From contig CM067316.1 in NCBI GenBank assembly GCA_034231615.1, forward strand, positions 32,800,009-32,864,008: a stretch of DNA of 64,000 nucleotides, read 5' to 3'. A model generated the notes under the pieces. The model made no database searches. It was not told the DNA's origin and saw only the letters and a list, made by a program, of their open reading frames with translations. Position 1 is the stretch's first letter, and the number at the start of each line of letters is the position of its first letter. This document shows, piece by piece, positions 43,336 through 54,919 of this stretch. The DNA is from Meghimatium bilineatum. Lineage: Eukaryota > Mollusca > Gastropoda > Stylommatophora > Philomycidae. The position numbers and the translations under genes were made by a program.

Positions 43336-45524
43336 GTCTTGCACATGGTCACTACGAAAATAAGAAGAAGCAATACATTGAGCATTTTCTCATTATCTGA
43401 TAGGCTGTTGTTTGTTTTTGCTTCACTGTTCATGTGTTTTGTTAAGCACAGTCGGCATATATGGGGAAAGTGCCTATCCTATTTCGCACTAATCCTATCT
43501 CGGTTCAGGGGATGGAGTCCAAGGGAAAGCTGATGCGAATGTAATCAAGTAGAACAGCAGAAGATGCTAGAGGATGTTCGGATGCGATCATCAACTTCCT
43601 TAGGGCTTCATCTGCCCCCCCCCCACCCTACCTTTTTTTAATGAGGGGCTGAGCCCTTCAGATCGGGGCTCGTCCGTGCTAACACGCTAGGCAGTGGCGG
43701 TTTTTTTTTGGTCAGAGTTTGCTCCGTTAGCCTAAAGTACTCCCGTACTAACCCACTTAGCCTGGTGGGTGTGATTGGTGTTTATAAAGCTGCCGATATA
43801 GCTGCTCGGGGACAGAGGGCATTTTTCATTGGACAGATTTGTTAAAGAAATTTAATCTTCCCCCTTCCAATTAGGCAACAAACACACAAGTATAACATTC
43901 CAAGCGAAGCTATTCACAGACCGTACCACGATTAAAACAAGAGTGACAGTAGATAACCTCACGATATTCTTCATTATGTTGTTCGAAATAGCCAATTTTT
44001 CTATGTAGTTATCAACAGTATGAGTTTCAAGTGTAAATTCACTACTATGCAAAATGTGGCTACACCATTGTACATTTACTTTTGCTGAGAAGCTAGAATG
44101 GACATTTTATATTGTGACAAAAATCCTAAAAACAGAACACAGCATGCTCTCGGTTTAAATAAAATATCATTTAACCGTTGGGTAAAACAGGAAAGTAAAT
44201 ATGTAAATCTTGAACAACAGGACGTTGGATAGGACATCATGTATTTTTATGGACAATGCCTACTATCATAACGTAGTAGCACATGCAGATAAAATTCCCA
44301 CTTCATCAAGCACATAACAAGAAATCATGACATAGCTTGCAACAGCAACCCTTTTTTTGCAGCAATAAATTCAAATCAGAGTTATAAGACGGTCACAGAA
44401 GACGAAGATTTGTAATTTACAAAATCGTCGCTGAGCACTGTCATACTTCTCTTTGGCTAACATTTTACCATTCACATCTCAATACCATAAAACTTAATGT
44501 GCACAGCAGCCAAAGGTCAATTTGTCGCACTAAACAAGACTTTCAAACTGTGTTACGTAACACAAATAATACGCGATGCCCTCGCACAAATAGATATTGA
44601 GTACTGGAGAAAATGTGAAGATCATGTGCTTTAAGAAAAGAAAAACATTGTAAATGAAATGGTGTGCATTTTATCCAGTCACTAGCAGTAGTCGATCTTT
44701 TCATGTCTTCAGAATCTGAATAAAATAGTTGATGTGTCAATCTCTGTTGTTCTCACATCGACCAAATATCTAACAATATCACGGATTTATAACAAACCCA
44801 ACTGGTACTTCATTGTTTTGCTTCTCACAACGATTTGTTTGCAGGCACCTTTATTTATGAAATGATAAAATACACATATACCATTATACATATATATATA
44901 AAACATACATATATGCACATATGTCACTCAACACCAATGCTACAAGAAAAACCTACGAATATTTGATCATCAAATATAACAATTGCTCTACATACACTCT
45001 GAAAATAATGATAACTATCTATCTCACATTTCCTGCTATTATATGAAGTTGGGATACGCCTTTGCATACACAATTTTATGTATTACGGTAAAATGTAAAC
45101 TGTGAGTGCCATTTTTTTTGCTTATGCAATACTGTATAGCATAATAGGTTTTTTGCATTTCCATTTGCAAATCCACATCCATATCAATTTGCAAAATATG
45201 AAACCTAAGGTCGTGCAAGACTAACTGCAAAATATGGTTGCTATGCATTAGATAGTTGTCGTGAAATTGAGCTCAAGTGAGTAACATGTATTATGGAACG
45301 AAATATAACTGTAACGGATACACATACTTTTGTAAACATCATTTATAACAGTACACTCGTGCACATATAAATAAAAACGTGTAAATATGTCTTCGAAAAG
45401 ATACAGGAAATATCCAATGAACAGGGGAAAATTCACAAAACCACTGAAAACACATCACTAGTTTGTTAACATTTGCAAAAGCTTCAGGAACTCAACACTG
45501 TCGCTTCAGTCCGCCATGTTTCGC
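43336..45524. other. No gene recognised; ~2.2 kb block dividing one minisatellite family
   Basis: The part at about 43480-43830 is GC-richer and has a C run (about 43616-43627), GGGGCTGAGCCCTTCAGATC and GGCTCGTCCGTGCTAACACG. It resembles no other block in the window. The remainder is AT-rich with ATATATA patches near 44890. No coding motif was seen. Open frames are short and lack support. Confidence 0.5.
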
Positions 45525-45905
45525 CATGTGGACATAGACCTAGACTATGAGAGGTGTTATGCGACAGGACACATAACTAGATTATAAGAGATCATATGTG
45601 ACATAACATAGAAGAAGACTAGAAAATTAGACAAGTAACAGGACATAGAACTACACTAGAAGAACCGATATGTGACGGGACATAGAACTACACTAGGGTA
45701 GATGTTATGCGACCTAGAGCTTGACGTTTTGTAACGAAGTAGAATAAGACTAGAATTGGACTATGATACCGTATGTAACAGGACAGAACCCGACTATGAA
45801 CTATACTAGAAGATATGACAGGATGTTGAACACACCATGGACTAGACTAGAAGACAGTGTGTTATAGGACATAGAACAAAACTATGAAATAGACTAGAAG
45901 ATGGA
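45525..45905. repeat. 37-bp ACTAGAAGAG minisatellite, right part (decayed)
   Basis: GACATAGACCTAGACTATGA, GAGGTGTTATGCGACAGGAC and GAACTACACTAGAAGA units are clear relatives of 42560-43335 but irregular in spacing. Confidence 0.75.
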
Positions 45906-46009
45906 ATGAAAACAGACGGTGAACAAGATTATGAAGATTATAACTTGTTCCGTTCTGTTCATAATGTGATAGTCATCTTGTGTTGGTGTGTGTGGCTTTC
46001 TTATTCACT

Positions 46010-46200
46010 TGATCATCTGTTCTTTCTGAAGGTAGGTGAGTGGTCTTCGGCCGCACCTTCCTTAGCCAGTTGGTCTGCTTTTTCATTTCCTGGTATTCTA
46101 CAGTGAGAAGGTATCTACTGCATGGTAATGGTAAGACAATTCATTAAGTAGTTTTTCCAAGTCTGTTAGTTTTCCAAACTGGAGAGGTGTTAATACGCAT
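46010..46200 (-). pseudogene. LINE-D RNase H fragment
   Basis: The minus strand gives LQFGKLTDLEKLLNELSYHY (about 46195-46130). After a frameshift, the segment for IPSHCGIPGNEKADQLAKEG-type sequence follows (about 46110-46050), with a stop in place of Gly, then AAEDHSPTF. It matches 10380-10500 and 33465-33560. It is an isolated fragment. Confidence 0.75.
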
Positions 46201-46539
46201 GTCCGATTTCTCACTATTCTCAAACGTTATTTTAATATATGTGTTCGTGGGCGTCTGTGGCAAAGTTAACAGCGGTGCAAATGACCATGTGTGCCTGACC
46301 GTGATTAGCATAGGTTGCAATCATCCATTGTTTAGTGAAAGTGGTTAAACACTGAAACATTAGGTATCAACGCTAATATCGGATGTTTCGGACAGCTGGC
46401 GCAACAACAACAAAACAGCGATAAAATGAAAATTCCGTTCTCTGTACTACATCCTGCTGGAAATCTATTACGACCATTTTTCTGCTAAAAGAGAGTTCGG
46501 CGGGTGGGGAAGGAGTTTGAGAAAATGAAACAAATTTAC
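46201..46539. other. No gene recognised
   Basis: No repeat or coding motif recognised. Confidence 0.5.
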
Positions 46540-47130
46540 ATGTCCATATAACTATTTGTTTCACCTCACATGTCCATACTTCATACAACTTGCTTACTTC
46601 ACATGCCCATATTACCACAATACTCATTTCACAAGACCATATTCACAATTTGCTCACTTCACATGTAAATATTATCACCTTGCTCACTTCACATGTCCAT
46701 ACTTCATACAACTTGCTCACTTCACATGTCCATATTACCACAATACTCATTTCACAAGACCATATTCACAACTTTCTCACTTCACATGCCCATATTACCA
46801 CAATACTCATTTCACAAGACCATATTCACAACTTGCTTACTTCAGATATTCATTTTCACAGCTTGCTTACTACAGATTTCCATATATCAAAATTGCCTAC
46901 TTCACATGTTAATATTACTAACTTACTCACTTCACTTGTCCATTTTCATAATTTGCTCACACCACATGCCAATCTAAATATGCCCATATGTGCAACGTGT
47001 CCACATCACGTTCATATTCCCAACCTGATCACTTCATATGTCCATATTCTCAACTTGATCAATCGACATGTCCATATCCCAACTTTTCCCCCACCACATT
47101 TCCATATTTCCCAACTTGCTCACTCCACAG
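46540..47130. repeat. 30/33-bp minisatellite, about 19 copies
   Basis: The unit is TTGCTCACTTCACATGTCC, then ATATTCACAAC, with many variants. A block (ACAATACTCATTTCACAAG, CATATTCACAACTTGCTCA) recurs at about 46620, 46740 and 46800. The three plus frames stay open because units lack stops. The right end is decayed. Confidence 0.88.
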
Positions 47131-48325
47131 ATGTCTGCAAACTAGATCTGACACACGTGTACAACATATTAGGAATAACTAACCACAAATACATTTAGCA
47201 GGAAACAAGTTGTGCAAGCTGGAATGTTAACTGAACAATTTAAATTACAACAAATTGCTAACACTAGAATAACGTGAACAAATGTACCTTCTGGACAAGT
47301 CCCTAAATTGTCTCTCCAATGTATGTCGAGACTAACGGAACAAGCACAAAGTAGTATGAATTTTAGCACCTAGTTTACCAACAGAGAAACACAACATCTT
47401 CATGCCATGCATCCTATACATAGACACACATACAACATAAACATCTCGACCAGAATGTGGGTTAAAGCAACAAACTGAACTATCATTGATATATGTGTGT
47501 ATAAGTGGAAAATATTATATCATCAAATCACGGTAACTAGTTGTTACTCATAATAATTATTACTTTCCAAAATATTGTTTTGACAGTTGTTGCTATTGTA
47601 TTATTTCCTGTCCTGCTTCATGTAAGTTGTATGGACCACTGTTAAAGTAAACACATCAACATCAGCAGGTTGACAACAACATTGTTGGTGGATATGAACG
47701 GACAGCTGCTAGAAATATACAAGCCAGGACAAGAAGAAAGGTTTCATTTTTGTTGTTTGTGAAACATGTGATAGGCCACTGATAGGTTAAAATAAACAGC
47801 AAGAAGTGATGAATATTGTTAACTGCCGGCTGCTCTCAAACTTCGTTGCACGTTTATCACAACTGTTATATCGGATGATATCAAAATCAGTATTTATAAG
47901 AACACATTAACCCTCGGTATCTTTTAGCTCAACGATAGTTAAGTGTTACTATCAGATCACATTCGGAGTAGTTCTTGCTAAATTTGAGCGAGAAACAACT
48001 CTACAATAATTGGAGTAATGTGATTCGCTAATGTAAGCTCAATGAACTGGTTTCTGTCACAGTTTTGCTTAATAACTAATGTATAGTTCGTTGTATATGC
48101 AAGGACAGTTAAGAGATGCGAATTGTTCTCGTGGTATTCGTAGGTTTAGAATATTAATTGCAACTCTAGAATACCTCAACATGGTGCATCTTGTGAACAT
48201 AAGGCGTGAATACCAAGGGTAAAATATTAATAACATTAGCTATTTTCTGAAAAAACATCTTCAAGACATTGTCACGTCGTCACGATAGACAAACTTCATC
48301 TTTTTATCGTGGGTCGTACACATAG
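47131..48325. other. No gene recognised; one stray repeat unit
   Basis: Bases 47397-47445 carry one ATGCCATGCATCCTATACAT unit belonging to the array at 48330-48560. The remainder shows nothing recognisable. Confidence 0.5.
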
Positions 48326-48329
48326 ACGA

Positions 48330-48560
48330 ACATACAATAACTTCACGCCATGCATCCTATACATAGACACACTTGCAACATGTCCATGCCATGCATCCTA
48401 TACATAGACACACAACATGTCCATGCCATGCATCCTATACATAGACACACTTACAACATCTTCATACCGTGAATACTATACATAGACACACAACATGTCC
48501 ATGCCATGCATCCTATACATAGACACACAATATCTTCATGCCGTGCATGCTATTCAGACT
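48330..48560. repeat. ~38-48 bp minisatellite, about 5 copies
   Basis: The unit is CATGCCATGCATCCTATACA, then TAGACACACAACATGTC. Alternating units have ACTTACAACATCTTCAT in place of ACAACATGTC. The inner ATGCCATGCAT is partly palindromic. Confidence 0.85.
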
Positions 48561-48982
48561 GTTTATACCAGGGTTATAACTTCCACACGATGGTGTATTT
48601 TAGAGACACATTGTAACATCTCTATTTGCCAGTAACATTATAAATGGAGTATCAGATGAGCATGTTGTTATGAAGGTTTATATGTATGCATTATAGTCGG
48701 ACACTATCTCCTGCATACAAATTCAACACAGCAACATGGAACCGCCGAAGATACATATTTTGAGCATACAAAGCTTGGTCCTATAAGAATGGTTGGTCTC
48801 GGCAGCCTCTTCCAGCTTCTGAAGTCTTATTTATGTGTTGACAATCTAGTTCCTGTGAGCTGTGCAGTTTTGTGAATGATACATACTTAAACCAGCCAGT
48901 AGATCAAGTTATGATACATATTTACGTATATACTTCCAGTAACAGAACACCTCGCAACAGCACATAACAACAGAAGTATGGT
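48561..48982. other. No gene recognised
   Basis: Nothing supported. Confidence 0.5.
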
Positions 48983-49325
48983 AATAGAAGAAGATGCATG
49001 TGAAACATTGCATAATTTCTATACAAGAAGATACATGTGAAACATTGCATAATTTCTATACAAGAGGATACATGTGAAACATTGCATAATTTCTATACAA
49101 GAGGATACATGTGAAACATTGCATAATTTCTATACAAGAAGCTACATGTGAAACATTGCATAATTTCTATACAAGAAGCTACATGTGAAACATTGCATAA
49201 TTTCTATACAAGAAACTACATGTGAAACATTGCATAATTTCTATACAAGAGGCTACATGTGAAACATTGCATAATTTCTATACAGGAAGCTACATGTGAA
49301 ATATTGCATAATTTCTGTAGTACTT
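48983..49325. repeat. 37-bp minisatellite, about 9 copies
   Basis: The unit is ATACATGTGAAACATTGCAT, then AATTTCTATACAAGAAG, nearly homogeneous, with GATACATG on the left and GCTACATG on the right. Confidence 0.93.
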
Positions 49326-49414
49326 ACTTAGGGAACATGTAATGAAGTCTTACTGACTGAACGACGACTAACACAATATTACTGTCACTGTTATATGCTC
49401 AAGTGAAATAATAG

Positions 49415-49569
49415 AAACAACAATACACAGGACATAATCATACAAATAACAATACATAGGACATAATCATACAAATAATAATACATAGGACATAATCATA
49501 CAAATAACAATACACAGGACATAATCATACAGATAACAATAGACAGGACATAATCATACAAATAACAAT
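49415..49569. repeat. 29-bp minisatellite, left part
   Basis: Unit ACATAATCATACAAATAAC, then AATACATAGG, about five copies. It resumes at 49755-49800 after an inserted LINE end. Confidence 0.92.
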
Positions 49570-49754
49570 GATGATGTTCGTCCGTCGTGATCGACGATGA
49601 CCAAAAACTCAACCATAATAATAATAACAATAAATAATAAAATAATAAAGTTAATAGTGCGTTTTTAAATGACTAGCAAGTCCAATGCGCGCACAAAATG
49701 TTCTTTTACAGAATTGACAACAATAGAAGGTATCTGTGTGAGGTTGAAATGGAC
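49570..49754 (-). pseudogene. LINE 3' end with C2H2 zinc finger, inserted in the 29-bp array
   Basis: The minus strand reads TDTFYCCQFCKRTFCARIGL, then ASHLKTHY and a stop. This is a complete C-x2-C-x12-H-x3-H finger like the C-terminal fingers (SRIGL.SH..TH) of several invertebrate LINEs. An AT-rich 3' UTR follows. The terminus is GTCATCGTCGATCACGACGG, then ACGAACATCATCAT. ACAAT flanks both sides (49565-49569 and 49754-49758), a possible short TSD. Only the last 24 or so residues remain. The LINE clade was not resolved, and no matching RT is in the window. Confidence 0.75.
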
Positions 49755-49798
49755 AATACACAGGACATAATCATACAAATAACAATACATAGGACATA
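49755..49798. repeat. 29-bp minisatellite, right part
   Basis: CAATACACAGGACATAATCA, then TACAAATAACAATACATAGG continues the array up to the PLE end. Confidence 0.85.
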
Positions 49799-50820
49799 AT
49801 CGACCAAAAGGCTGTTATCAAGATAAGCCCATAGCAGCAGGACCGGTCTCAGGCCATTGCAACCTATGCGGCTGCAGTGGGCCCTGCACTTTCATAGGCC
49901 CATAAATTCATATTATAATTTATTTTATTATCCTCTTCCCTACCCAGACTAGGCCCCGCGCAATCCGTTTCGCGTAGGGCCCCTCAATTGTTAGGGGCGG
50001 CCCTGCATAGCAGCATCAAAAGACAACGTCACACAAACGTCTCCGAGCGAAAAATGGATGCGAGATGCCGGAAGCATGGGAACAGGAAGTACATAAAAAC
50101 GTAAATATATCTGAAAACGAAAAAGAAATGAAGTAAATTACGGAACAAAATGAATATGAAAATACCACACCAACCGAGAACTAGAAAAAGAGTCGTCGGA
50201 ATTGAGTCCAAATGGTTTGAGGGTACCCAACTAAAAATATAAGACGATATTTAGAGCGTACCTAAATCTATCATTGGTGCTGCAGTATCTGATGGCAGTG
50301 ACATGAATATCAAGAACACCATGGTGGTTATCACCGTTGAAGTGTTACAGGATTACGTGTTCCGTGCTTGATGGCATGAAGATGATTACAGAAGCGGTCG
50401 CTCAATCTTAAGCCAATTTCACTGATATACTGCTTGACGCAGAGTTTACATATGATCACGTAAATAACATTACGGGATTCACATGTAAAGGTCTCAATAA
50501 TGATGAAAGTCACATTTGGAAATGAAACGGGGCGCGTATAAACCACATAAGGGCATGTGTAGCAACGACCGCGTGAACAACCACGTGTAACGAAATGGTC
50601 AGGAACAGAAGACCTAAGGTGACTATGTACCAAGATGTCCTTAAGATTTTTGCTGTGCCTATAGGCAACCAGAGGCAAGTCTTGGAAAGCAGAACGGGTG
50701 TGAGGCTAGAGTGGAGAAGGGAATGTTTGAGCAGGATGCGCCGGACAGTGGGGTTATGGGAGTGAAAAGTAAGGACAGATTGAACTCTATCAGGAGGAGG
50801 AGGAAGAACTCTAGCAGTTA
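49799..50820 (-). pseudogene. PLE: linker, GIY-YIG endonuclease and 3' UTR, inverted to a PLE RT piece
   Basis: From about 50820 downward the minus strand has a frameshifted linker (VLTFHSHNPTVRRIL-like), then MPLVAYRHSKNLKDILVHSH, CSRGRCYTCPYV (Cys motif intact) and FTCESRNVIYVIICKLC. QYISEIGLRLSDRFCNH follows, with YIG changed to YIS. The end GTRNPVTLQR leads into HHGVLDIHVTAI-like C-terminal coding (about 50330-50290). The 3' UTR reaches about 49799, where the reverse of CTTGATAACAGCCTTTTGGT, then CGA lies at 49799-49824. A MITE interrupts the 3' UTR (49838-50005). The lost YIG Gly and the frameshifts make it inactive. Confidence 0.82.
49838..50005. mobile_element. hAT-type MITE, 168 bp, 8-bp TSD
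   Basis: It starts CAGGACCGGTCTCAGGCC and ends GTTAGGGGCGGCCCTG, so the ends are imperfect inverted repeats with the CAGG..CCTG termini usual for hAT elements. CATAGCAG stands directly on both sides (49830-49837 and 50006-50013), the 8-bp duplication typical of hAT transposases. It is GC-rich at both ends with an AT-rich centre and has no coding capacity. Confidence 0.88.
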
Positions 50821-51175
50821 GTCTATGCGTGTTTCTTCATGTGACATCTTGAACATCAAGTTTGGTCGATCTATGATGACCTGTCCACATCTCGTTTCCA
50901 CAGATACACTGATGACGGTATAGGTATTACTGACATGAACGTAACAGAACAGTCTCGTTTCATCAACTTCATCAACAATGTCAACACTGATATTTAATTC
51001 ACATATAACATCTCCACTACTTCTGTCAACTTCTTTGATATCATTATTGATCCCCCTTACCTCAACACATCCGTCTACTATAAACCTACTGATGGACATG
51101 ACTTTCTGCTCTACACTTCTTCTCATCCTCCCAGTTGTCGCAACTCTCTACCATACTCACAGCTTCATATTAGTT
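50821..51175 (+). pseudogene. PLE reverse transcriptase fragment
   Basis: The plus strand reads HRYTDDGIGITDMNVTEQSR (about 50910-50970), then FINFINNVNTDI with a stop, then STTSVNFFDIIID, NTSVYYKPTDGHDFLLYTSS and PPSCRNSLPYSQL (about 51010-51170). This matches the PLE palm (RYIDD) and the following YxKPTD..YL...S.HP motif. The catalytic YIDD is YTDD. The fragment is cut on the left by the oppositely oriented PLE and on the right by the 35-bp array. One stop codon is present. Confidence 0.82.
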
Positions 51176-51180
51176 CATAA

Positions 51181-53000
51181 TAGGTGGTAGAGCATATACT
51201 GTGACATGTACAACATTATTGGTAGAGCATATACTGTGACATGTACAACATTATTGGTAGAGCATATACTGTGACATGTACAACAGTATTGGTAGAGCAT
51301 ATACTGTGACATGTACAACATACATGGTAGAGCATATACTGTGACATGTACAACATGCATGGTAGAGCATATACTGTGACATGTACAACATTATTGGTAG
51401 AGCATATACTGTGACATGTACAACATAAGTGGTAGATCATATACTGTGACATGTACAACATTATTGGTAGAGCATATATTGTGACATGTACAACATAAAT
51501 GGTAGAGCATATATTGTGACATGTACAACATAAGTGGTAGAGCATATACTGTGACATGTACAACATTATTGGTAGAGCATATACTGTGACATGTACAACA
51601 TGCATGGTAGAGCATATACTGTGACATGTACAACATTATTGGTAGAGCATATATTGTGACATGTACAACATAAATGGTAGAGCATATATTGTGACATGTA
51701 CAACATAAGTGGTAGAGCATATACTGTGACATGTACAACATTATTGGTAGAGCATATACTGTGACATGTACAACATTATTGGTAGAGCATATACTGTGAC
51801 ATGTACAACAGTATTGGTAGAGCATATACTGTGACATGTACAACATGCATGGTAGAGCATATACTGTGACATGTACAACAGTATTGGTAGAGCATATACT
51901 GTGACATGTACAACATGCATGGTAGAGCATATACTGTGACATGTACAACATGCATGGTAGAGCATATACTGTGACATGTACAACATTATTGGTAGAGCAT
52001 ATACTGTGACATGTACAACATAAGTGGTAGAGCATATACTGTGACATGTACAACATAAGTGGTAGAGCATATACTGTGACATGTACAACATTATTGGTAG
52101 AGCATATACTGTGACATGTACAACATTATTGGTAGAGCATATACTGTGACATGTACAACATTATTGGTAGAGCATATACTGTGACATGTACAACATGCAT
52201 GGTAGAGCATATACTGTGACATGTACAACATAAGTGGTAGATCATATACTGTGACATGTACAACATAAGTGGTAGATCATATACTGTGACATGTACAACA
52301 TAAGTGGTAGATCATATACTGTGACATGTACAACATTATTGGTAGAGCATATACTGTGACATGTACAACATGCATGGTAGAGCATATACTGTGACATGTA
52401 CAACATAAGTGGTAGATCATATACTGTGACATGTACAACATAAGTGGTAGATCGTATACTGTGACATGTACAACATTATTGGTAGAGCATATACTGTGAC
52501 ATGTACAACATTATTGGTAGAGCATATACTGTGACATGTACAACAGTATTGGTAGAGCATATACTGTGACATGTACAACATGCATGGTAGAGCATATACT
52601 GTGACATGTACAACAGTATTGGTAGAGCATATACTGTGACATGTACAACATGCATGGTAGAGCATATACTGTGACATGTACAACATGCATGGTAGAGCAT
52701 ATACTGTGACATGTACAACATTATTGGTAGAGCATATACTGTGACATGTACAACATAAGTGGTAGAGCATATACTGTGACATGTACAACATAAGTGGTAG
52801 AGCATATACTGTGACATGTACAACATTATTGGTAGAGCATATACTGTGACATGTACAACATTATTGGTAGAGCATATACTGTGACATGTACAACATTATT
52901 GGTAGAGCATATACTGTGACATGTACAACATAAGTGGTAGAGCATATACTGTGACATGTACAACATAAGTGGTAGAGCATATACTGTGACATGTACAACA
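51181..53000. repeat. 35-bp minisatellite, about 52 copies, with 735-bp higher-order duplication
   Basis: The unit is GGTAGAGCATATACTGTGAC, then ATGTACAACATTATT. The last five bases vary (TTATT, TAAGT, TGCAT, GTATT, TAAAT) and act as a barcode. The barcode series at 51741-52091 recurs at 52476-52826, an offset of 735 bp or 21 units. All three minus frames stay open for up to 221 codons of Cys/Tyr/Met-rich sequence because the unit has no minus-strand stop. These are not genes. Confidence 0.97.
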
Positions 53001-53454
53001 TAAAAGTTAAAACACACACTACGAATTGTGCACGCAGCGCATACCTGTTACTGGGAGTCTCATAGTTTACATTCTACATCTGACAAACTGTAATTTTGTT
53101 TTCATTCAATGAAACAATGGTTTCTATGTTAACGGCACTTAAATTTAATTACAAACGTTAACAGAGTAAGTCGTGGTCGGGTCAAGTGTTGGTGAAAATA
53201 GCTCCCTATTAATTGTATTAGTTATATTGTGGCCAAGTGATGAATGGTTTCATATTTGGAGTAATGACGTGCTCACAAATGTGACTTAATTGGTGAAAAT
53301 ATATCAAGTGACATGGAACTCTGAGCAACGCTCTTTGATTGTTCTGTTAGTTGACTTCTCAAACACTTGTATCACTTGAAGCGAGGTGAACACTTAACAT
53401 GAAACCAGATTCCTGTTTTCTCAACTTTCTCTTTGCACAATTTCTTGTCTGTGT
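53001..53454. other. No gene recognised
   Basis: Unique-looking link between two arrays. Confidence 0.5.
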
Positions 53455-54256
53455 TTTAGTTACGATTGTTCTCCCTGCTACATTATTACTTGTGTCTGTT
53501 TTAGTTGTTCTCCCTGCTACATTCTTACTTGTGTCTGTTTTAGTAGTTCTCCCTGCTACATTCTTGTGTCTGTTTTAGTTGTTCTCCCTGCTACATTCTT
53601 GTGTCTGTTTTAGTTGTTCTCCCTGCTACATTCTTACTTGTGTCTGTTTTAGTTGTTCTCCCTGCTACATTCTTACTTGTGTCTGTTTTAGTTGTTCTCC
53701 CTGCTACATTCTTACTTGTGTCTGTTTTAGTAGTTCTCCCTGCTACATTCTTGTGTCTGTTTTAGTTGTTCTCCCTGCTACATTCTTACTTGTGTCTGTT
53801 TTAGTTGTTCTTCCTGCTACATTCTTACTTGTGTCTGTTTTAGTAGTTCTCCCTGCTACATTCTTACTTGTGTCTGTTTTAGTAGTTCTCCCTGCTACAT
53901 TCTTGTGTCTGTTTTAGTTGTTCTCCCTGCTACATTCTTACTTGTGTCTGTTTTAGTTGTTCTCCCTGCTACATTCTTACTTGTGTCTGTTTTAGTTGTT
54001 CTCCCTGCTACATTCTTACTTATGTCTGTTTTAGTTGTTCTCCCTGCTACATTCTTACTTGTGTCTGTTTTAGTTGTTCTCCCTGCTACATTCTTACTTG
54101 TGTCTGTTATAGTTACATTTGGTCTCCCTGCTACATTCTTACTTGTGTCTGTTTTAGTTACATTTGGTCTCCCTGCTACATTCTTACTTGTGTCTGTTTT
54201 AGTTACATTTGTTCTCCCTGTTACATTCTTACTTGTGTCTGTTTAGTTACGATTGT
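53455..54256. repeat. 39/35-bp minisatellite, left part, about 21 copies
   Basis: The unit is TGTCTGTTTTAGTTGTTCTC, then CCTGCTACATTCTTACTTG. Shorter units lack the ACTT step (TTCTTGTGTC), and TTACATTTGGTCTCC variants occur at the right. Plus frames are open with SVLVVLPATFLL-type repeats, which are artefacts. The array continues at 54636-54667 and 54920-55295 around LINE insertions. Confidence 0.94.
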
Positions 54257-54635
54257 CAGTCAGTCAGCCAGTTGCTCTTTTTCCGAGTTTGACACATAGG
54301 GCGGATGTCATAGTTCTCCAAGCCTGTCGGTCAGTTGCTAGGGATTGCAGGTCTTGTGCATTTATGCATGTTCATTTTAATTCATTCATAAATATTCTTC
54401 TGAGCGTTGTTTTTGGTCTTCCCTGTTTTATTTTTTCCCTTCTAGTGTCCACGTGAAGACTTGTCGTGGAATCATGTCTTCCTTTATTCTAAGTATGTGG
54501 CCGATGTATGTGTCCAGCGGCGTTTTCTGATGATTTTCCTCACATATTCTTGTTTTGTCTCCTCTCTTAGTATGTCGTTTGATTTGAAGTCTTTCCAATT
54601 AGTGTTTGTGATTTTTCTTAGGCATCTATTCTCGG
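54257..54635 (-). pseudogene. LINE 3' fragment (LINE-B type) in the 39-bp array, 12-bp TSD
   Basis: The minus strand gives RCLRKITNTNWKDFKSNDIL and RRWTHTSATYLE. GKNKTGKTKNNAQKNIYE follows, which corresponds to the GHILRM...LEGKR.RGRPKTT.RR...EEL pattern, then ARP...R..W-like residues. The 3' end is TGGCTGACTGACTGACA. AGTTACGATTGT (54245-54256) and AGTTAAGATTGT (54636-54647) flank it, a TSD with one mismatch. Only the C-terminus was copied. Confidence 0.8.
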
Positions 54636-54667
54636 AGTTAAGATTGTGCTCCTGTTATATTCTTACT
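54636..54667. repeat. 39-bp minisatellite, unit between two LINE insertions
   Basis: AGTTAAGATTGTGCTCCTGT, then TATATTCTTACT is one array unit left between the two LINEs. Confidence 0.85.
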
Positions 54668-54919
54668 GAAAACTAGCATGGTTCGGACATGTATTCAGGC
54701 ACGATTCCTTGTCAAAAACAATACTGCAGGGAACTGCCGAGGGTGGAAGAAGCAGAGGAGGGAAAATTAAGACATGGACAGACAACATCAATGAATGGAC
54801 AGGGCAAGATATTTCCACACTCATCTGCATAGCTGAGGATAGAATTCGCTGGAGGACTCTGAGTGCTGAGACATCAAATGTGGTATTTTACGACCCTGAA
54901 GGTTATGGGTTTATTGATT
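54668..54919 (+). pseudogene. LINE-B 3' fragment in the 39-bp array, 12-bp TSD
   Basis: The plus frame reads MVRTCIQARFLVKNN-like sequence across a shift, then GRSRGGKIKTWTDNINEWTG, QDISTLICIAEDRIRWRTLS and ETSNVVFYDPEG. The end is GGTTATGGGTTTATTGATT. It is close to the minus-strand copy at 20262-20533. TATATTCTTACT is found at 54656-54667 and 54920-54931. Confidence 0.88.

Noticed and set aside
51216-53017. Cys/Tyr/Met-rich open frames of up to 221 codons
   Set aside because: Products of the 35-bp array, open in all three minus frames.
53579-54246. Hydrophobic Val/Leu-rich frames suggesting membrane proteins
   Set aside because: They come from the 39-bp minisatellite.
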